A stretch of 64,000 nucleotides of DNA from Mauremys mutica (lineage: Eukaryota; Chordata; Testudines; Geoemydidae), in assembly GCF_020497125.1 (NCBI RefSeq), contig NC_059073.1, forward strand, positions 20,233,225 to 20,297,224. The letters run 5' to 3'. The translations under genes were made by a program, and so were the position numbers. The notes below the pieces were generated by a model. It did no database searches and was not told where the DNA came from. It worked only from the letters and a program-made list of their open reading frames with translations. This document shows positions 32,958 through 45,473 of the stretch, in pieces; the first letter of the stretch is position 1, and each line of letters starts with the position of its first letter.

Positions 32958-33150
32958 ACAGTGAGGAGTCCGGTAGCACCTTAAAGACTAACAGATTGAT
33001 TTGGGCATAAGCTTTCATGGGTAAAAAACCCACTTCAGATGCATGGAGTGCACGAACGCTTATGCCCAAATCAATCTGTTAATCTTTAAGGTGCCACCGG
33101 ACTCCTCGTTGTTTTTGTGGATACAGACTAACATGGCTACCCCTCTGATA
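32958..33150. mobile_element. Fold-back retroelement fragment, second copy
   Basis: The inverted blocks GAGGAGTCCGGTAGCACCTT and AAGGTGCCACCGGACTCCTC face each other around a short centre, followed by a TTTGTGGATACAGACTAACA tail. It is built like the element at 24576-24762 but from a diverged subfamily. No clear TSD found. Confidence 0.6.
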
Positions 33151-33154
33151 CGAG

Positions 33155-34909
33155 TAGAATTCCTGTGTGCTGGCTCTCTGGACAGGGGTAACTTTCACTT
33201 GAAGAGGGAGAATTCCCAAGATTAAACCTTTTCCTTTGCCTCCTGCTCTAGCATTTTTTTTAAATCCTGGCTTTCTTCCTATAGTTTTACAGCTTCCTCA
33301 AGTTAATTTTAAATCCTTCTTCCTCTTTTGCTGAGCTCCTGAGAAACTTCCCTTTCGCAAACAACTCTATTAGAACAAATTCTTGTTTCACTGACTGTGT
33401 TTGAAAGCTGCAGTCTTGTGAAGCAGTTGCTTGCTGCTGATGAGGTTGTTAAAGGTGCTTGCCAGTCTCCTTACATCTTACTTGGATTCTGGTTCATTAT
33501 TCTTATCTGGGAAAATAAATCTAATCAAACTATTAAGACTCTTTCGGTCCTTATTTTTTTTTTTTTGCCTTTGCAGAAAAAAAAAACCTATAGCTGCCTT
33601 GAAACATTCTTTGCAATATTCATGCCATCTGAAACAGTCTACCATCCCTGCCTGCCAGTTACTCTCAAACTTTAAAGAAGGCAGCTGGTATTCCTGCAGA
33701 ATTATTGAGAGCAATCTCTCTTATTCTAATTTATCTTTGCTTTTCATCCTCCGCCAGTCTTTCCTTCCTTCCTTGCCTATCTGTGAGGAAAGTAATCATG
33801 AAGGTAGGACCGGCAGGGAAGTAGCCCAGCACACAAGCATTTCAGCATGAGAGGATCAAAGATCTTAAGCAGGATATTTCCCCCACCCCCATCTGTAAAT
33901 CCTATCTTTTAAACTTCCAGTTAACGTTCCGCTGCTATCCACGGTCTTATTATTATTTAAAAGATGCTGAAGAGATTTGAGGGAGAAGAGTGGTGGTTAT
34001 AAATATTAAAAAAGAACAGCCTGAAGATGATCATTTCTGAACTTCTCTATAAAATGTGTCAAAATGGGAAAGATAGATTTCAATAAATGCACAGGCTTTT
34101 TGAACAGTTAACAGAAATGGCCCAAGTTCCAGAGAGGAGCCGTGCAATATCATTCACTGTATGGCAGAACATGTTTTCTCACTAAGAGGAAAGAATAGCT
34201 CCTTGCAGATGTCACAGGCTGTCTACAAATGTGCAGACGCTCCCAGACATAGGTAGCTGCCTGCCTCTATATTATTATTATTGATCTGTATTACGGCAGA
34301 TGTTAATGGGATGAGAGTTGAGAGAAAAACCTGGGCATGAAACTTTTAAGTGAGAAAGTCCCACTCTCACGGCTGTGGAAGCCAGATTTCAGCGGCACAA
34401 AGAATCATTATGGCTGGGGGACTTCCTTAGCTGCCGTAAGTGACCCAGACATCTTCTGTGCCTTGTCATGTTCTCTATGCCCCACAGCATGCTGCTGAAC
34501 CGCCTTCATGGCTGTTGAATCACAAATTCATTTCCTCCGCCCAGTCCACTGGAACAGTCTTCGCATGCTAGAGAAAGGCAGTTTCCCTTTCTCACCTAGG
34601 GTAAAAGACCCATCGGCTACCCATACCTGGTTTTGCCTGCTTGTCGAAGGGGTGTCCCAGGGTGTGGCCACTGTCACATGCAAACAGCTACTTGGCGCCA
34701 CAGGTGAGAGCTGGGTGTAGGTGGGGACCAAAGCGGTAGATTTACTCCCAAAGAAGCATAACATGTTCCTCCAACACAGGTGCTACCCCTTCCTAATCCC
34801 CTATACAGCCCAGATCTTGTAGCGGGAGCTGAGTTAGGGCAAAAGAAAGACAGGTTATCCGTATAAGCACTTCAAAGATAATCTGGCATCAATTCCAAAG
34901 AACTTGAGC
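33155..34909. other. Unassigned stretch
   Basis: No named repeat or gene seen. Contains T-rich and A-rich runs near 33545-33590; frames crossing them are low-complexity. Confidence 0.4.
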
Positions 34910-35985
34910 AAATGGCTCAGAAGAGGACTCACTGGCGGACTCTGACAAGATCAGCATGTGACAAATTTGAGTGGAATCAACAAAATTCTCTCCAGGCTGC
35001 ATGTGAAAGGCGCCACAGAGCTGCATCATCAAACATCATAGATACAGTCTTCCCATGCCCTCAGTGCAGCCGACTCCATGCATCAGGATTTCATAGACTC
35101 ATAGAATGTCAGGGTTGGAAGGGACCTCAGGAGGTCATCTAGTCCAACCCCCTGCTCAAAGCAGGACCAATTCCCAACTAAATCATCCCAGCCAGGGCTT
35201 TGTCAAGCCTGACCTTAAAAAACCTCTAAGGAAGGAGATTCCACCACCTCCCTAGGTAACCCATTCCAGTGCTTCACCACCCTCCTAGTGAAAAAGTTTT
35301 TCCTAATATCCAACCTAAACCTCCCCCACTGCAACTTGAGATCATTACTCCTTGTTTTGTCATCAGGTACCACTGAGAACAGTCTAGATCCATCCTCTTT
35401 GGAACCCCCTTTCAGGTAGTTGAAAGCAGCTATCAAATCCCCCCTCATTCTTCTTTTCTGCAGACTAAACAATCCCAGTTCCCTCAGCCTCTCCTCATAA
35501 GTCATGTGCTCCAGCCCTCTAATCATTTTTGTTGCCCTCTGCTGGATTCCAATTTTTCCACATCCTTCTTGTAGTGTGGGGCCCAAAACTGGACACTACT
35601 CCAGATGAGGCCTCACCAATGTCGAATAGAGGAGAATGATCAAATCCCTCGATCTGCTGGCAATGCCCCTACTTATACAGCCCAAAATGCTGTTAGCCTT
35701 CTTGGCAACAAGGGCACACTGTTGACTCATATCCAGCTTCTTGTCCACTGTAATCCCTAGGTCCTTTTCTGCAGAACTGCTTCCTAGCCATTCGGTCCCT
35801 AGTCTGTAACAGTGAATGGGATTCTTCCATCCTAAGTGCAGGACTCTGCACTTGTCCTTGTTGATTTGGACTGCGCAGTCATATGTGTAGCCATATATGA
35901 GAACTGCGACAGTATCGTCATCATCATTAGCAATGGACGACTGAAATATAGATGTATTATGGCAACACCTTGAAGTCCTGGTCCC
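34910..35985 (+). pseudogene. C-terminal remnant of a non-LTR retrotransposon ORF2, split by CR1
   Basis: The frame from 34912 reads like a LINE ORF2 tail: HWRTLTRSACDKFEW..., an arginine-rich helix, then the metal-binding motif CPQC. The histidine half of this zinc-finger-like motif (RSHMCSH) resumes after 35877, on the far side of an inserted CR1. The upstream frame is lost. The exact clade (for example RTE- or L2-like) is not certain. Confidence 0.5.
35092..35872 (-). mobile_element. CR1 LINE, 5'-truncated, reversed
   Basis: A relatively young CR1 of about 780 bases with a 5-base duplication GATTT (35087-35091 and 35873-35877). The plus strand begins CATAGACTCATAGAATGTCA, the reversed 3' end. 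On the minus strand the ORF2 tail is still readable ([15 protein letters not shown], then [13 protein letters not shown]), with a broken frame near 35590. Confidence 0.88.
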
Positions 35986-36084
35986 ACAAGCTAGACATTG
36001 TACACAATTATAACACACAGCTGGTCTCTGCCCTGAAGAGTTTAGCATATGAACACAAGATGGGAGGGATGATGAGGGGTCTAG

Positions 36085-36350
36085 GTCACTAGCCAAGCAA
36101 TGTGGAGCCCTGGGTTTAAATCCCTACTCTGCCACAATCTTCCTGTGTGACCTTGGGCAGGTCCATGCTGCAATGGAAGCCAAGACCTGTGGGACTTGAA
36201 CCTACAGGCTCAGTGTTTGTGATCCCATGTTGGGGCACCCACACAAAGAACTCACCCTGCATTTACAGTTTCTGAACCTGGGTCTCATACTCACGCGCCC
36301 ACTGCATTGTGCCTCAGTTCCCTTTCAGGAAAACTGGGATAATTGCACTT
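36085..36350 (+). repeat. MIR-like SINE, apparently interrupted
   Basis: GCCCTGGGTTTAAATCCCTA and CTGTGTGACCTTGGGCAGGT form the first half. The second half (TGTGCCTCAGTTCCCTTTCA, AAACTGGGATAATTGC) resumes about 130 bases later, so another short sequence may have inserted at about 36168-36305. Confidence 0.5.
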
Positions 36351-36408
36351 CTCTTGTCATGCTCTCTGGAGTGGCTCAAAACCCTGAGTGCCTACCTTAG
36401 GGCAGACT

Positions 36409-37740
36409 GTCAGAAAATGGGGCAGACACCCCAAACTGGTGGTGTGGTCTATAATTAGATTTCACCACGCCAGTATCAAATGTGAACTCCTGCATCATTA
36501 TATCAGTCTTACCATGGAGAGACAGACAGTTCCCTTAGCTGCTCCAGTCTTTCTCACCACCCAGATATACTGGATTTAGTGAGAGACAGTTAGTTACACC
36601 AAAGATCACAGCAATAGGTTGCTATCAATCCCAAGAGACCCCTTCACTTACCCCAGATCAATTCAAAGACAACACTGGCAGCCAGTTCTAAAGTAAACTA
36701 ACAATATATTTATTAGTTAAGAAAAGGATATGAGAGTAAGGCCTGGTGTACACTTTTTTTGGGGGGGAGGGGAAAATTGATCTAAGTTTTGAACTTCAGC
36801 TATGTGAATACCGTAGCTGAAATCGACGTACTTAGATCTACTTACCGCGGTGTCTTCACTGCAGTAAGTCAACGGCTGACGCTCTCCCATCAACTCCGCC
36901 TGTGCCTCTAGCCCTGGTGGAGTACCGGAGTTGACGGGAGAGCGCTCAGAGGTCAATTTATCACATCTAGACTAGCAGATAATGGAGACAAGCCCTTAGT
37001 GAGAGGTTAAAGCAGGTAAAATATATGTACAGGTGAGTCACAGTCTCTAATTCCAGTCGGTAGCAGAGATGTAGTAATCTGCCAGTTTCCCAAGAGTCTC
37101 TCAGGGCTACCCAGAATAACTCTGGGGATCTCCACCTTCGCGTTCAGTTATTCCTCCCTGTTAGAATCCAAACAGTCCAGAGATGAAGGATCTTTCCTTG
37201 AACCCATTCTTATAGCTTCTTCTCTCAGAAAGCAAGCTGACAGTGTCATTACCCACATGGACTTTTCCTTTGGTGACAGAGAGTGAGGAATGCATTTAGA
37301 GACTTTTACCTCCAATCATCATACACAATGACCACTTGCTTTGAAATTAGCACTTTTCTGTTAAAGTTCTTCATTTGTATTCCACAAGGCTTCTTTTTGC
37401 TTTGATGGGTTATTTAGTTACAGTGGTATAGATATCTAAATGTTTGCTATTGCATGAGAACAGGATATAGATAAGTGAAAACAATGCATGTAACCTCCCA
37501 TTAGTTTTCATGAAGTTCAAGCACCAAATACACTCTTACACATTTAACAATTACTATGAGCTATACTAATACACAAGTGAATTGACCTGGGGCTTAGACA
37601 TGAGTTGGCACCTGCTTTGCCAGAGTCACATCTCTAGCTCACAGGTGAGGTTTTCCAATACTGTGGTAATGGGAGCCATATAAGTACCTAAAATAGATTA
37701 ACACGTATGTATATCAAATATCTGGTGGGAGCGCAAGCTA
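36409..37740. other. Probable LTR-like repeat split by a MITE, no gene
   Basis: TGTCAGAAAATGGGG at 36409 could be an LTR start, and the texture of 36409-36736 and 37000-37740 is LTR-like, probably reversed. No matching end or TSD was found. Confidence 0.3.
36740..36996. mobile_element. Harbinger-type MITE, diverged
   Basis: Begins GGCCTGGTGTACACT after TAA (36737-36739) and ends near AAGCCC before TTA. The inner hairpin motifs (GATCTAAG...CTTAGATC, and GACGCTCTCCCATCAACTCC against GGAGTTGACGGGAGAGCG) match those of the MITEs at 22109 and 53266. Confidence 0.7.
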
Positions 37741-40700
37741 ACAGTGAGAGGATTGTGATGAATATGATAAGCACCAGTCACAGCACAGCAGCTGCCTACC
37801 GGTTATTTCAACTTCAGCATCACAGCAGATGAGAATTCTAGGATTTAAAATTTACCTATAGGCAGGATGTATATTTATTCTACAAGCTCTGCTTTGTTAT
37901 TCCATGGAGAGTAATATTGTTCCTATCTCTCTGAATATGTTTTAGTGACAGAAAAGTCTACATTGCTCTTAACCCCACCACATTTTTATGTTACACAGCA
38001 GGGCCTGCAAATGCTTCTTAACTACATTATTAGACAGAAAATCCAGAGTTTTCTTTAGCAAAATACAATTTCTCATATTCTTTATGGCAGCTTTAAATGG
38101 TCATTTACCTAGATAGCTTTGTAGGGGCCAACGACCTTGCTCGTGCTCCAGAGCCACATCCCACCCAATGGGAAGGAGACCAGTCTTTCAGATATCAATG
38201 AAACCCAAGTCCTTTATTATCCATTAACCCCATGCAATTACTGCCCAAGGCCATATAAGAAGGCTATGGCAAAGCCAAGGGTTGAACCCAAATGAATGCA
38301 GAGTAAAAATCCAATAACTCAAACACAAGCCCTTCCTTTCTCTCATCTAAATATCTCCTGTTCAGCCACTTGAATTATTCCAGTGTTTTAACCTGGGAAC
38401 TGTTCGGGCTTTGTTAAAATGCATCTTTTCTTTCCGTGTTTCCTCTCTCTCTCAACAAATATTCTTGCATAAAGAAGGCAAGTAATTAATATTGAGTTGA
38501 AAACCTTTGGGGAATTTAATAAAATCCTAGAACCAACAGCTTTAGCTGTTTGACTAACTGTGCCTCGAGCAAGATTGCTGCCTCTGTAAAAGCTCTGCAG
38601 TCATTCGAATCCACCAAGCATAAGCCTTATTTTGCACCACTAGCCCTCATTTGTGTTACATGTTCTAAAAGCATTTGATAGCATTTCACTCTGAGACAGC
38701 ATAAGTAATGATGGTTAGATAGGTGACCACCACACAGGGATAACAGGATCAAAGTCTGGTCCTGATTTGTGAAAATTCCACATTAATAATGGGCTAGTGA
38801 GTCCATTGTAGAGGATAATTACTGGCAATGGAGCACAGAGCTCTGTGCATCAGCAGGGTGTGTGTGAGATTCTGTGGATAAAATTCTGCTCTCACTTACA
38901 CTTGGGACTGAGAAAGGTGAGAACAATGCAGACTGGCACCAGACACAGAAGAGACCAAGGAGGATAAACAAAGCAGGAGGATTTTTCTTTTAATTGTTTG
39001 TCCTTTGGTGAAAAAAAAACCAACCCTCTCCAAATAAGGAAATTAAATACAAAGGAATTGTTTAGGAACAAATAAGAAACATCACAGAACTAAGAAAAAT
39101 CATAGATCTCCCCAAATAAATATTTTTGAGCGGCTCAGGAACTTGTGTGTGTGTGTGTGTACACAATATGTATAAAGCCTATCACCTTTTTTTTTTTGTT
39201 TTTTGGCAGATGAACTGCCATGACTACACCAATATTGCATTGTGTCATTCAAGTACGTGGGTCGATTTGTTCTAGCACATCTTTGCTACACACTCTACTT
39301 AAACCGGGGGCACTGGTGCATTATGCTCCCACAGTGACATGAGGAAATTAGCTCCAGTCATATGTTCTGTCTCTTTCTTTGAATGAAATTCTGTTGCAGT
39401 GCACGTGTCAAATGTTGATGTTGGGTGAGTTTTGGAGGTGGGGGTGGGTGGGAGGGGGCTTATTCCCGTTTTCTTTTTGTTACTGAACAGACATAGACTT
39501 ACAGGCAGAAGGAGAATTCATACTGCAGTGCAGTAAAACCTAAAAAGCTATTAGAATGCATTTGTGACAGCATGAGAACATAGCATTACACACCGGGATT
39601 TTCAATAGCAAAATTAGGACCATGAAATTGAAGGATTCTGTGGTATGACATAAATGATCCTTGATTTTTTCTTTTTCTTTAGCTTTTACACAGGATCAAA
39701 CAAAAGCAGAGTTTTAAAGTGACATCATGTAGTCTCATAAAGGTATAGTCTAGTGGAACCTTTATCAGCAACTTCTTATAACATTACCAGTAGGATGACC
39801 CAGATTTGTCAGAGATTTTCCATTCCTACAGTACATTAAAGATTTCTAGCTTCAGCTCAGGATTTTTTTCCCCCTGTGACTCATGTTTAATTACTGATTA
39901 TGAATGAAACACCAGCTTGTTTCCTTTCAGAGGGTTGGACCATTCCTATGCCCCCATCCACATTAAAACTCAATGCGGGGTGGGGGGGAGAGGGTGAAAG
40001 CAGAGGAGAATTCTCCAGAAATTCCCCTCATGGAATTTCTCTCTAGGACTTCATTGTGAGGGTGGGTGAGGAGGGCTGCTGAGTTTTTGAGCTCGTGGTC
40101 AGGCCCCAAAGTCCCTAGTGTCTCATGGCACGCAACCCTTATCCCTGGCGGCTTTTCTCAAATGGAAGCTTACGAATCAGAGGCCTTGGAACCACCTTAA
40201 AGGCAGATTCTCAGCCGTGAAAGGGCCCTGCAGCAAATGTTAAGTAACCTCAATGTGAGAGGAGGCGGCATTTATCTGTCAGACTGAAGGAAAGAGGATG
40301 GCAGTGGCAAAATGTCCACTACAGGACTGGGGCTGTTTGACTCTCCCAAATTTAAAGGTCTAGCCCCAGAAATAAAATGCTAGAAAATGTTACTCAAAGG
40401 GAGCAATGCTCAGGTGAGGAACAGATAATAGGGGCCTTGAAGCCACTGAATAAAGCATTTCCTTGGCGTTCTGTTTACTACCACTATATCACGGCTAGCC
40501 TATATTCCTTTTCTGGGGGAAATCGGTGGGGCTGGGGGAAGATGTGTTTCCCTGCCCTCCACCCAACACATGCCTGTCCTCCAGTAGTGGTGCCAACTCT
40601 CACAACTGTATCACAGGCTTTGTGATTTGGGTGTATTTCTTAAAGCCCCAGCTCTTGGAGGCATGTGTTTACTCAGCCTGATTTCTTTCTGTAAGTTTCT

Positions 40701-40836
40701 GGCCTTTGTGTTCCAGAGAAAAGCTTGACAACGTGACTCAAGTGCACCCTTAAGGCTCTAAAACCAGAAAGCAATTTAACCCCCCACCCAAATTTATTAT
40801 TTTTTTTTTAAATAATATGATTTTTAAGACAACCTT
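37741..40836. other. Unassigned AT-rich stretch
   Basis: No gene or named repeat. A (GT)n run lies at 39144-39160; poly-A, poly-T and poly-G runs occur near 39010, 39190 and 39975. Confidence 0.4.
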
Positions 40837-40846
40837 GTGATATTTG

Positions 40847-41043
40847 CAAAAAGAACAGGCGTACTTGTGGCACCTTAGAGACTAATAAATGTATTTGAGC
40901 ATAAGCTTTCATGGGATACAGCCCACTTCATCGGATGCATAGCATGGAACATATAGTAAGGAGATATATATACACATACAGAGAACATGAAAAGGTGGGA
41001 GTTGTCCTACCCACTCTGAGAGGCTAATTAATTATTTAATTAC
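40847..41043. mobile_element. Penelope-like or related retroelement fragment
   Basis: Starts CAAAAAGAACAGGCGTACTT, shares GTGGCACCTTAGAGACTAA and GCATAAGCTTTCATGGG with the elements at 24576 and 32958, but runs on through CATACAGAGAACATGAAAAG without folding back. A 10-base duplication GTGATATTTG flanks it (40837-40846 and 41044-41053). Confidence 0.65.
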
Positions 41044-41053
41044 GTGATATTTG

Positions 41054-42017
41054 AAATTATGGGCTCTCCCCAGATGGGTAACAGGGACAAGATGCATAAG
41101 TTGCTGGGATGTGGGTAGGATGCTATAGGGGAGGTGGTTGTGCCTCTGGTCAGCCAGCAATGGAGATTTAATGCAGTAACAACTCTTTAGTGCTGACCCC
41201 ACATTCAGAGCTGCACAGAGGAAGCCATCTGTAGTGTGCCACGACCAGAAGTTTTACTGGTACTACAAAACCAAGGAACTATGGTGCATATTCTTGACTG
41301 CCATCTAGTGACACCTTCTCTCTTAATGATTTACATATATAACAGACATTTCTTTTGCAGTGCACTCTCAACAGACAATATCCCCCTTCCCCTTTGTGTG
41401 GAAGGGGTGAAGTCAATGAATGGGGAAGTCCCTTGCTACGTAGATCATGATCTGGCCCTCAGAATTTACCCATTCCTCACTCCAGCAACATTTCCACAGA
41501 CTCCAAAGAGAGTGGTGACGTAGTAAGGATTTGGGTCTCTATTTGTATTTACTTTGCCCCTAGGAAATCTTTGCCACAGTTTCAGAACCACTTGCGGGAC
41601 TTCACAGAGCTTTTATTATTAATGAAATCATCATTCTCTCCATGGCAACCCATTCTTAAGTTACGGATATTTTAGTTTCATACGTTTAGAGTCATCCATG
41701 TAGTTGACAAGGCAGCATGGAAACAGAATAGCTGTTCATTCAGAAAAGAAAAAGCTCCCTTAGTGCCAAGAAGGAAACCAAACCCATTGTCAATATTACT
41801 TCTCCACATCCAAGATTTTCCTTTAAAAAAATGGGTCATTTAAGTGACTAAAGAAATATTTTATTTAACTCTTGTGGCAAACCCAGGACAAATGGCTACA
41901 AAGGGAGACGTAGTAATTAGTCCCAGGTGGTTAAAAGGCCTCTCTCTATCCACTGAGGAGAGAGAGCCATGGGGAAATAAGGTTCAGCTGGAAAAGGAGT
42001 TACCAGGGAACTAATTA
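41054..42017. other. Unassigned stretch
   Basis: No gene; short frames only. Confidence 0.4.
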
Positions 42018-42025
42018 GGTCCAGC

Positions 42026-42562
42026 CAGGCCGGTGCAAGGATGTTTCGTGCCCTAGGGGAAACTTCCACCTTGCGCCTTCCCCTCTCCCATGGCAGCTCC
42101 CCCCCACCCCCTGCACTGAGGCGTTCCCCTTGCGGCAGCTCCCCACCCCCCACCCTCTGCCCTGAGGCACCCCCCCGCCCCAGCTCACCTCTGCCCCGCC
42201 TCCACCCCGAGCACGCCATCGCTGCTTCACTTCTGCCGCAAGCCTGGGAGGCGGGACCTAAGCTGATTGGCGCCACAAGCCTGGGAGGCGGGAGAAGTGA
42301 AGCAGCCATGGCGTGCTCAGGGAGGAGGCGGGGCAGGGGTGAGCTGGGGTGGGGAGTTCCCCTGCGTGCTGCCCCCCCCTTACTTGCTGCAGGCGGCCCT
42401 CCCTGCACTCCCCTGCCCCAGCTCCCTCCGCCTAAATGCTGGCGGCGAGCGGGGCAGCTGAAGATCTGGCCGCCACGGTCGCTGCCGAAGAAAATGGCGC
42501 CCCCCAAATCCCTAGTGCCCTAGGCAACCGCCTAGGTCGCCTAAATGGTTGCATCGGCCCTG
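42026..42562. mobile_element. Non-autonomous hAT element, 537 bases, GC-rich
   Basis: Begins CAGGCCGGTGCAAGGATG and ends GGTTGCATCGGCCCTG, with a perfect 8-base TSD, GGTCCAGC (42018-42025 and 42563-42570). The interior is GC-rich and gives long frames on both strands, which are composition artefacts. Confidence 0.9.
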
Positions 42563-42570
42563 GGTCCAGC

Positions 42571-43029
42571 TGGCCCCAACTGCTGGAGACCTTTTTAAAC
42601 CCTCCCTGGCATGGAAGCACGGGGGGGGAGAGGGAGAGAAGCTGCCAGCAAGTTAGCTGCAGCAAGGCTCTGAACCCTTCCAGCAAGGAAGGCTGCACTC
42701 TGTCCCCAGAAGGGGAGAAAACCAGCACAAGGGACTGACTGAGGGAAGGATCAGCCAGACTCTGGGCTACCTAGAAGGGTTTGCTTTGCCCAAGCCAGTG
42801 TCTCCAAGGCTAAAAAGGACTCAGCCTGCTGAGGAGAAGCAGGTACTTTGCCACACTCTTAATTTTTATTGGATTTAGTTAAAGGAGACAGAGTTAAAGT
42901 CATAGACACTGAAATCCCCTATTAATGTAACTAGCAGGTGTAGCCTCTGCACATCAATAGTTGTTTCCTGCATGTTGCAGGGAGAAGATATTTATTTAAT
43001 TACATAGATTTTATTTGTATGATGGGGGA
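42571..43029. other. Unassigned stretch
   Basis: No gene. The part 42571-42850 has the CTGGAGACC...TTTAAACC and GAGGAGAAGCAGG texture of an LTR-type repeat, but the ends were not found. Confidence 0.35.
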
Positions 43030-43177
43030 AAGATAGAGATGCATGGATTCCAAGGCCAGAAGGGACGATTGCAATCTCTTGTCTAACCTCTTGTATAATG
43101 TAGGTCATAGAGCTTCCCCAAAACAATTCCTTTTGAAATAGAGCAGATCTTTGATAAAAAAAAAAATCCATATTGAG
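43030..43177 (-). mobile_element. CR1 LINE 3' end fragment, reversed
   Basis: The plus strand reads GGATTCCAAGGCCAGAAGGG, CTTGTATAATGTAGGTCATA and GAGCAGATCTTTGAT, the reversed end of an older CR1. Confidence 0.65.
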
Positions 43178-43361
43178 TAACTGTGATGACACGTCCCTCA
43201 GCCCGCGCTGCTTCCTGCAACCCCCATTGGCCTGGAGCGGCGAACCGCAGCCAGTGGGAGCCACGATTGGTCGAACCTGCGGACATGGCAGGTAAACAAA
43301 CTGGCCCAGCACACAAGGGGCTTTCCCTGAACAAGCAGCAGCCCTAGTTTGAGAACCACTG
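43178..43361. mobile_element. hAT-like element, left end missing
   Basis: Ends TTTGAGAACCACTG, a typical hAT terminus. Preceded by GGGGCTTTCCCTGAACAAGC and GTCGAACCTGCGGACATGG, familiar from turtle hAT elements. The matching CAGTGGTTCTCAAA start is absent. Confidence 0.55.
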
Positions 43362-43364
43362 GTC

Positions 43365-43475
43365 TAATGGCCAGGGTCCTGATCAAGGATTTGTGAGACC
43401 TGGGTTCTAAACCCTGCTCTGCTAGTGACCTGCTGTGTGATTTCTAGGAAAGTCACTTCACCACTATAGGCCAGA
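43365..43475 (+). repeat. MIR-like SINE remnant
   Basis: Contains AGACCTGGGTTCTAAACCCT, GCTAGTGACCTGCTGTGTGA and GTCACTTCACCACTATAG in MIR order; directly follows the hAT end. Confidence 0.6.
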
Positions 43476-43924
43476 TTTTTAAATGTATTTAGACATCTAA
43501 AGATGCAGACAGGTGCCCAGTGGGATTTACAAACACAGCTAGTGACCTAACTCCCAGTGATACCCACTGGAAAGGACAATCCACTGCCTTCTCCAAATTG
43601 AATTAAAAAACAAAACAAAACAAAACCACGCGTCTCCTGTGAGGCCCGCAAAAAGTACATTTGGAATTTAAAATACAAGTAATTCTCAAACACCCCACCC
43701 CACTCAGGGACTGGTCCTAGAATCTGGGGGTTACAAATAGACCTTGTGTCTGTGGTACACCAGCCCCAAGGCATCCTCATCTCTACTATTCACTGTGCTG
43801 CTTCTCATCTGTGGGTTTGTCTCCCTTATTGTTACTTTTATTATTAATGGCACAGTAGCACCTAGAGACTTCAGCTGAGATTGGAGATATATTGTGTCTG
43901 TCACCATACAAAACACACAGTAAG

Positions 43925-44410
43925 TGGTGGTGGCTGAAAATGTTCTAAAATTTTTTGATGAAAAATTGGATTTTCAACTAAAACTAAACTTTTCATGAAG
44001 AGTGTCTATTTTCCAGGAAAATTTTTGATTTTGTCATAGAAACAAATGCCCCAAATTTAAATATTTCAATTTAGAAATTCTAAGTGGCTGTGGGAGCTGT
44101 CATTTGGGTTGCCTCATGCAGCCATTCTACTCTATGGGCTGGGTTCCCCGGTCAGGACTACATTTCCGATGATGCACCATGACCAGGAGCTCCCATGATG
44201 CACCGTCTCCTCTCGCTCCAAGAGGATAAACAATACAGCATTATGGAATATGCAGTCTGACCAGAGAGGCTGACCTGTAGAAGAGAATGGGTGCATGAAA
44301 CACCTGAACCACAAAGCCCATGAGGCAGCATCTCCATATTGGGGAAATAAAATATTTCAATAACTCCAAGATTTTCCACAGGGAAAAAAAATCTATTTTT
44401 GACCAACTTT
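43925..44410. repeat. Fold-back, MITE-like repeat (tentative)
   Basis: GGTGGCTGAAAATG at the left and ATTTTTGACCAAC at the right are rough inverted ends. AT-rich TTTTCC/GGAAAA arms surround a core with CATTTCCGATGATGCACCAT. Resembles 6186-6665. No TSD fixed. Confidence 0.35.
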
Positions 44411-45141
44411 AACAGTAAGGGACAGTCCCTGCCCCATGGAGCTCACTGTCTAAATAGACATGACAGACGAAGGGTGGGAAGGGAAAAAAGAAGCCCAGAA
44501 GTGAAACAACTTACCCCAGGAGCCGTTGTTATTTTGGGGCATTGTACATTGCCAAGCATGTTGTTTGTGCTTAAAAAAATTATAACAATGGAAAGCAAAA
44601 GTAGAGGTGGGAACTAAAGCAAAGAATTTCAGTCATATTAGTCTGTGCTTAAACACTTCCCATGTGTGCTGTAACACTAAGTTAAGTGCATTGGGCCTGA
44701 TTTTCAGTTCTGTTACATTTATGTGACGCCCATGAAATTAAAGGAATTATGCTGGGGTATTGTACTGGAGAACCAGGCCTGTTCACTTTATTAAAAATAG
44801 CGTGGATTTGATAACTCTGCTTTTTTACACACATTGACCAACTCATATCCTCTCCTTAGAAAAACAAACAAAAAAAAGCTGTGTTTTCTTCCCATGCTTG
44901 CAGCCTTTGGGAGAGAGACTCAGAGATCTGCTGTCACTGCATGTAAGAATAGGCCATGTCAGCCAGCCTTGGGGAGGAAGTTAAAAAAACCCATGCCAAT
45001 ATTTTGTTAGCATTGATGTGCGGTGAATAACTTTAGTGTGAAGCAGTCATTATAATCACATGGGAAAACCTGTTAAAGGTCTGGTTTCAATTGGCAAACA
45101 TCCCTGCTTTGATGCTAGATACACGATATATGAGAAAAGCA
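44411..45141. other. Unassigned stretch
   Basis: No gene. A GGACAGTCCCTGCCCCATGG repeat of unknown family lies at 44420-44475. Confidence 0.4.
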
Positions 45142-45149
45142 GCCATACC

Positions 45150-45465
45150 CAGGGCGCGCTTCCATTTAGGTGACGTAGGCAGTCGCCTAGGGCACCAGGA
45201 TTTGGGGGGGGGGCGGCATTTTGCCGGGAGGGCGGCAGGCGGCTCCGGTGGACCTCCCGCAGGCGTGCCTGCGGAGGGTCTGCTGGTCCCGCGGCTCCGG
45301 TAGAGCATCCGGAGACACGCCTGCGGCAGGTCCACCGGAGCCCCGGGACCAGCGGACCCTCCGCAGGGACGCCTGCGGCAGATCCACCGGAGCCGCGGGA
45401 CCGGCGGCGAAATGGATAGAGCCGGCCCTGCGCCTAGGGCGCCAAAATCCCTGGCACCACTCCTG
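45150..45465. mobile_element. Non-autonomous hAT element, 316 bases, GC-rich
   Basis: Begins CAGGGCGCGCTTCC and ends GGCACCACTCCTG, with a perfect 8-base TSD, GCCATACC (45142-45149 and 45466-45473). The centre carries the same GGACCTCCCGCAGGCGTGCC-type blocks, direct and inverted, as the element at 7047-7476. Confidence 0.9.
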
Positions 45466-45473
45466 GCCATACC

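Noticed and set aside
41917..42738. Frames of up to 196 codons on both strands
   Set aside because: GC-rich hAT element interior and flank; no domain, and open in several frames at once.
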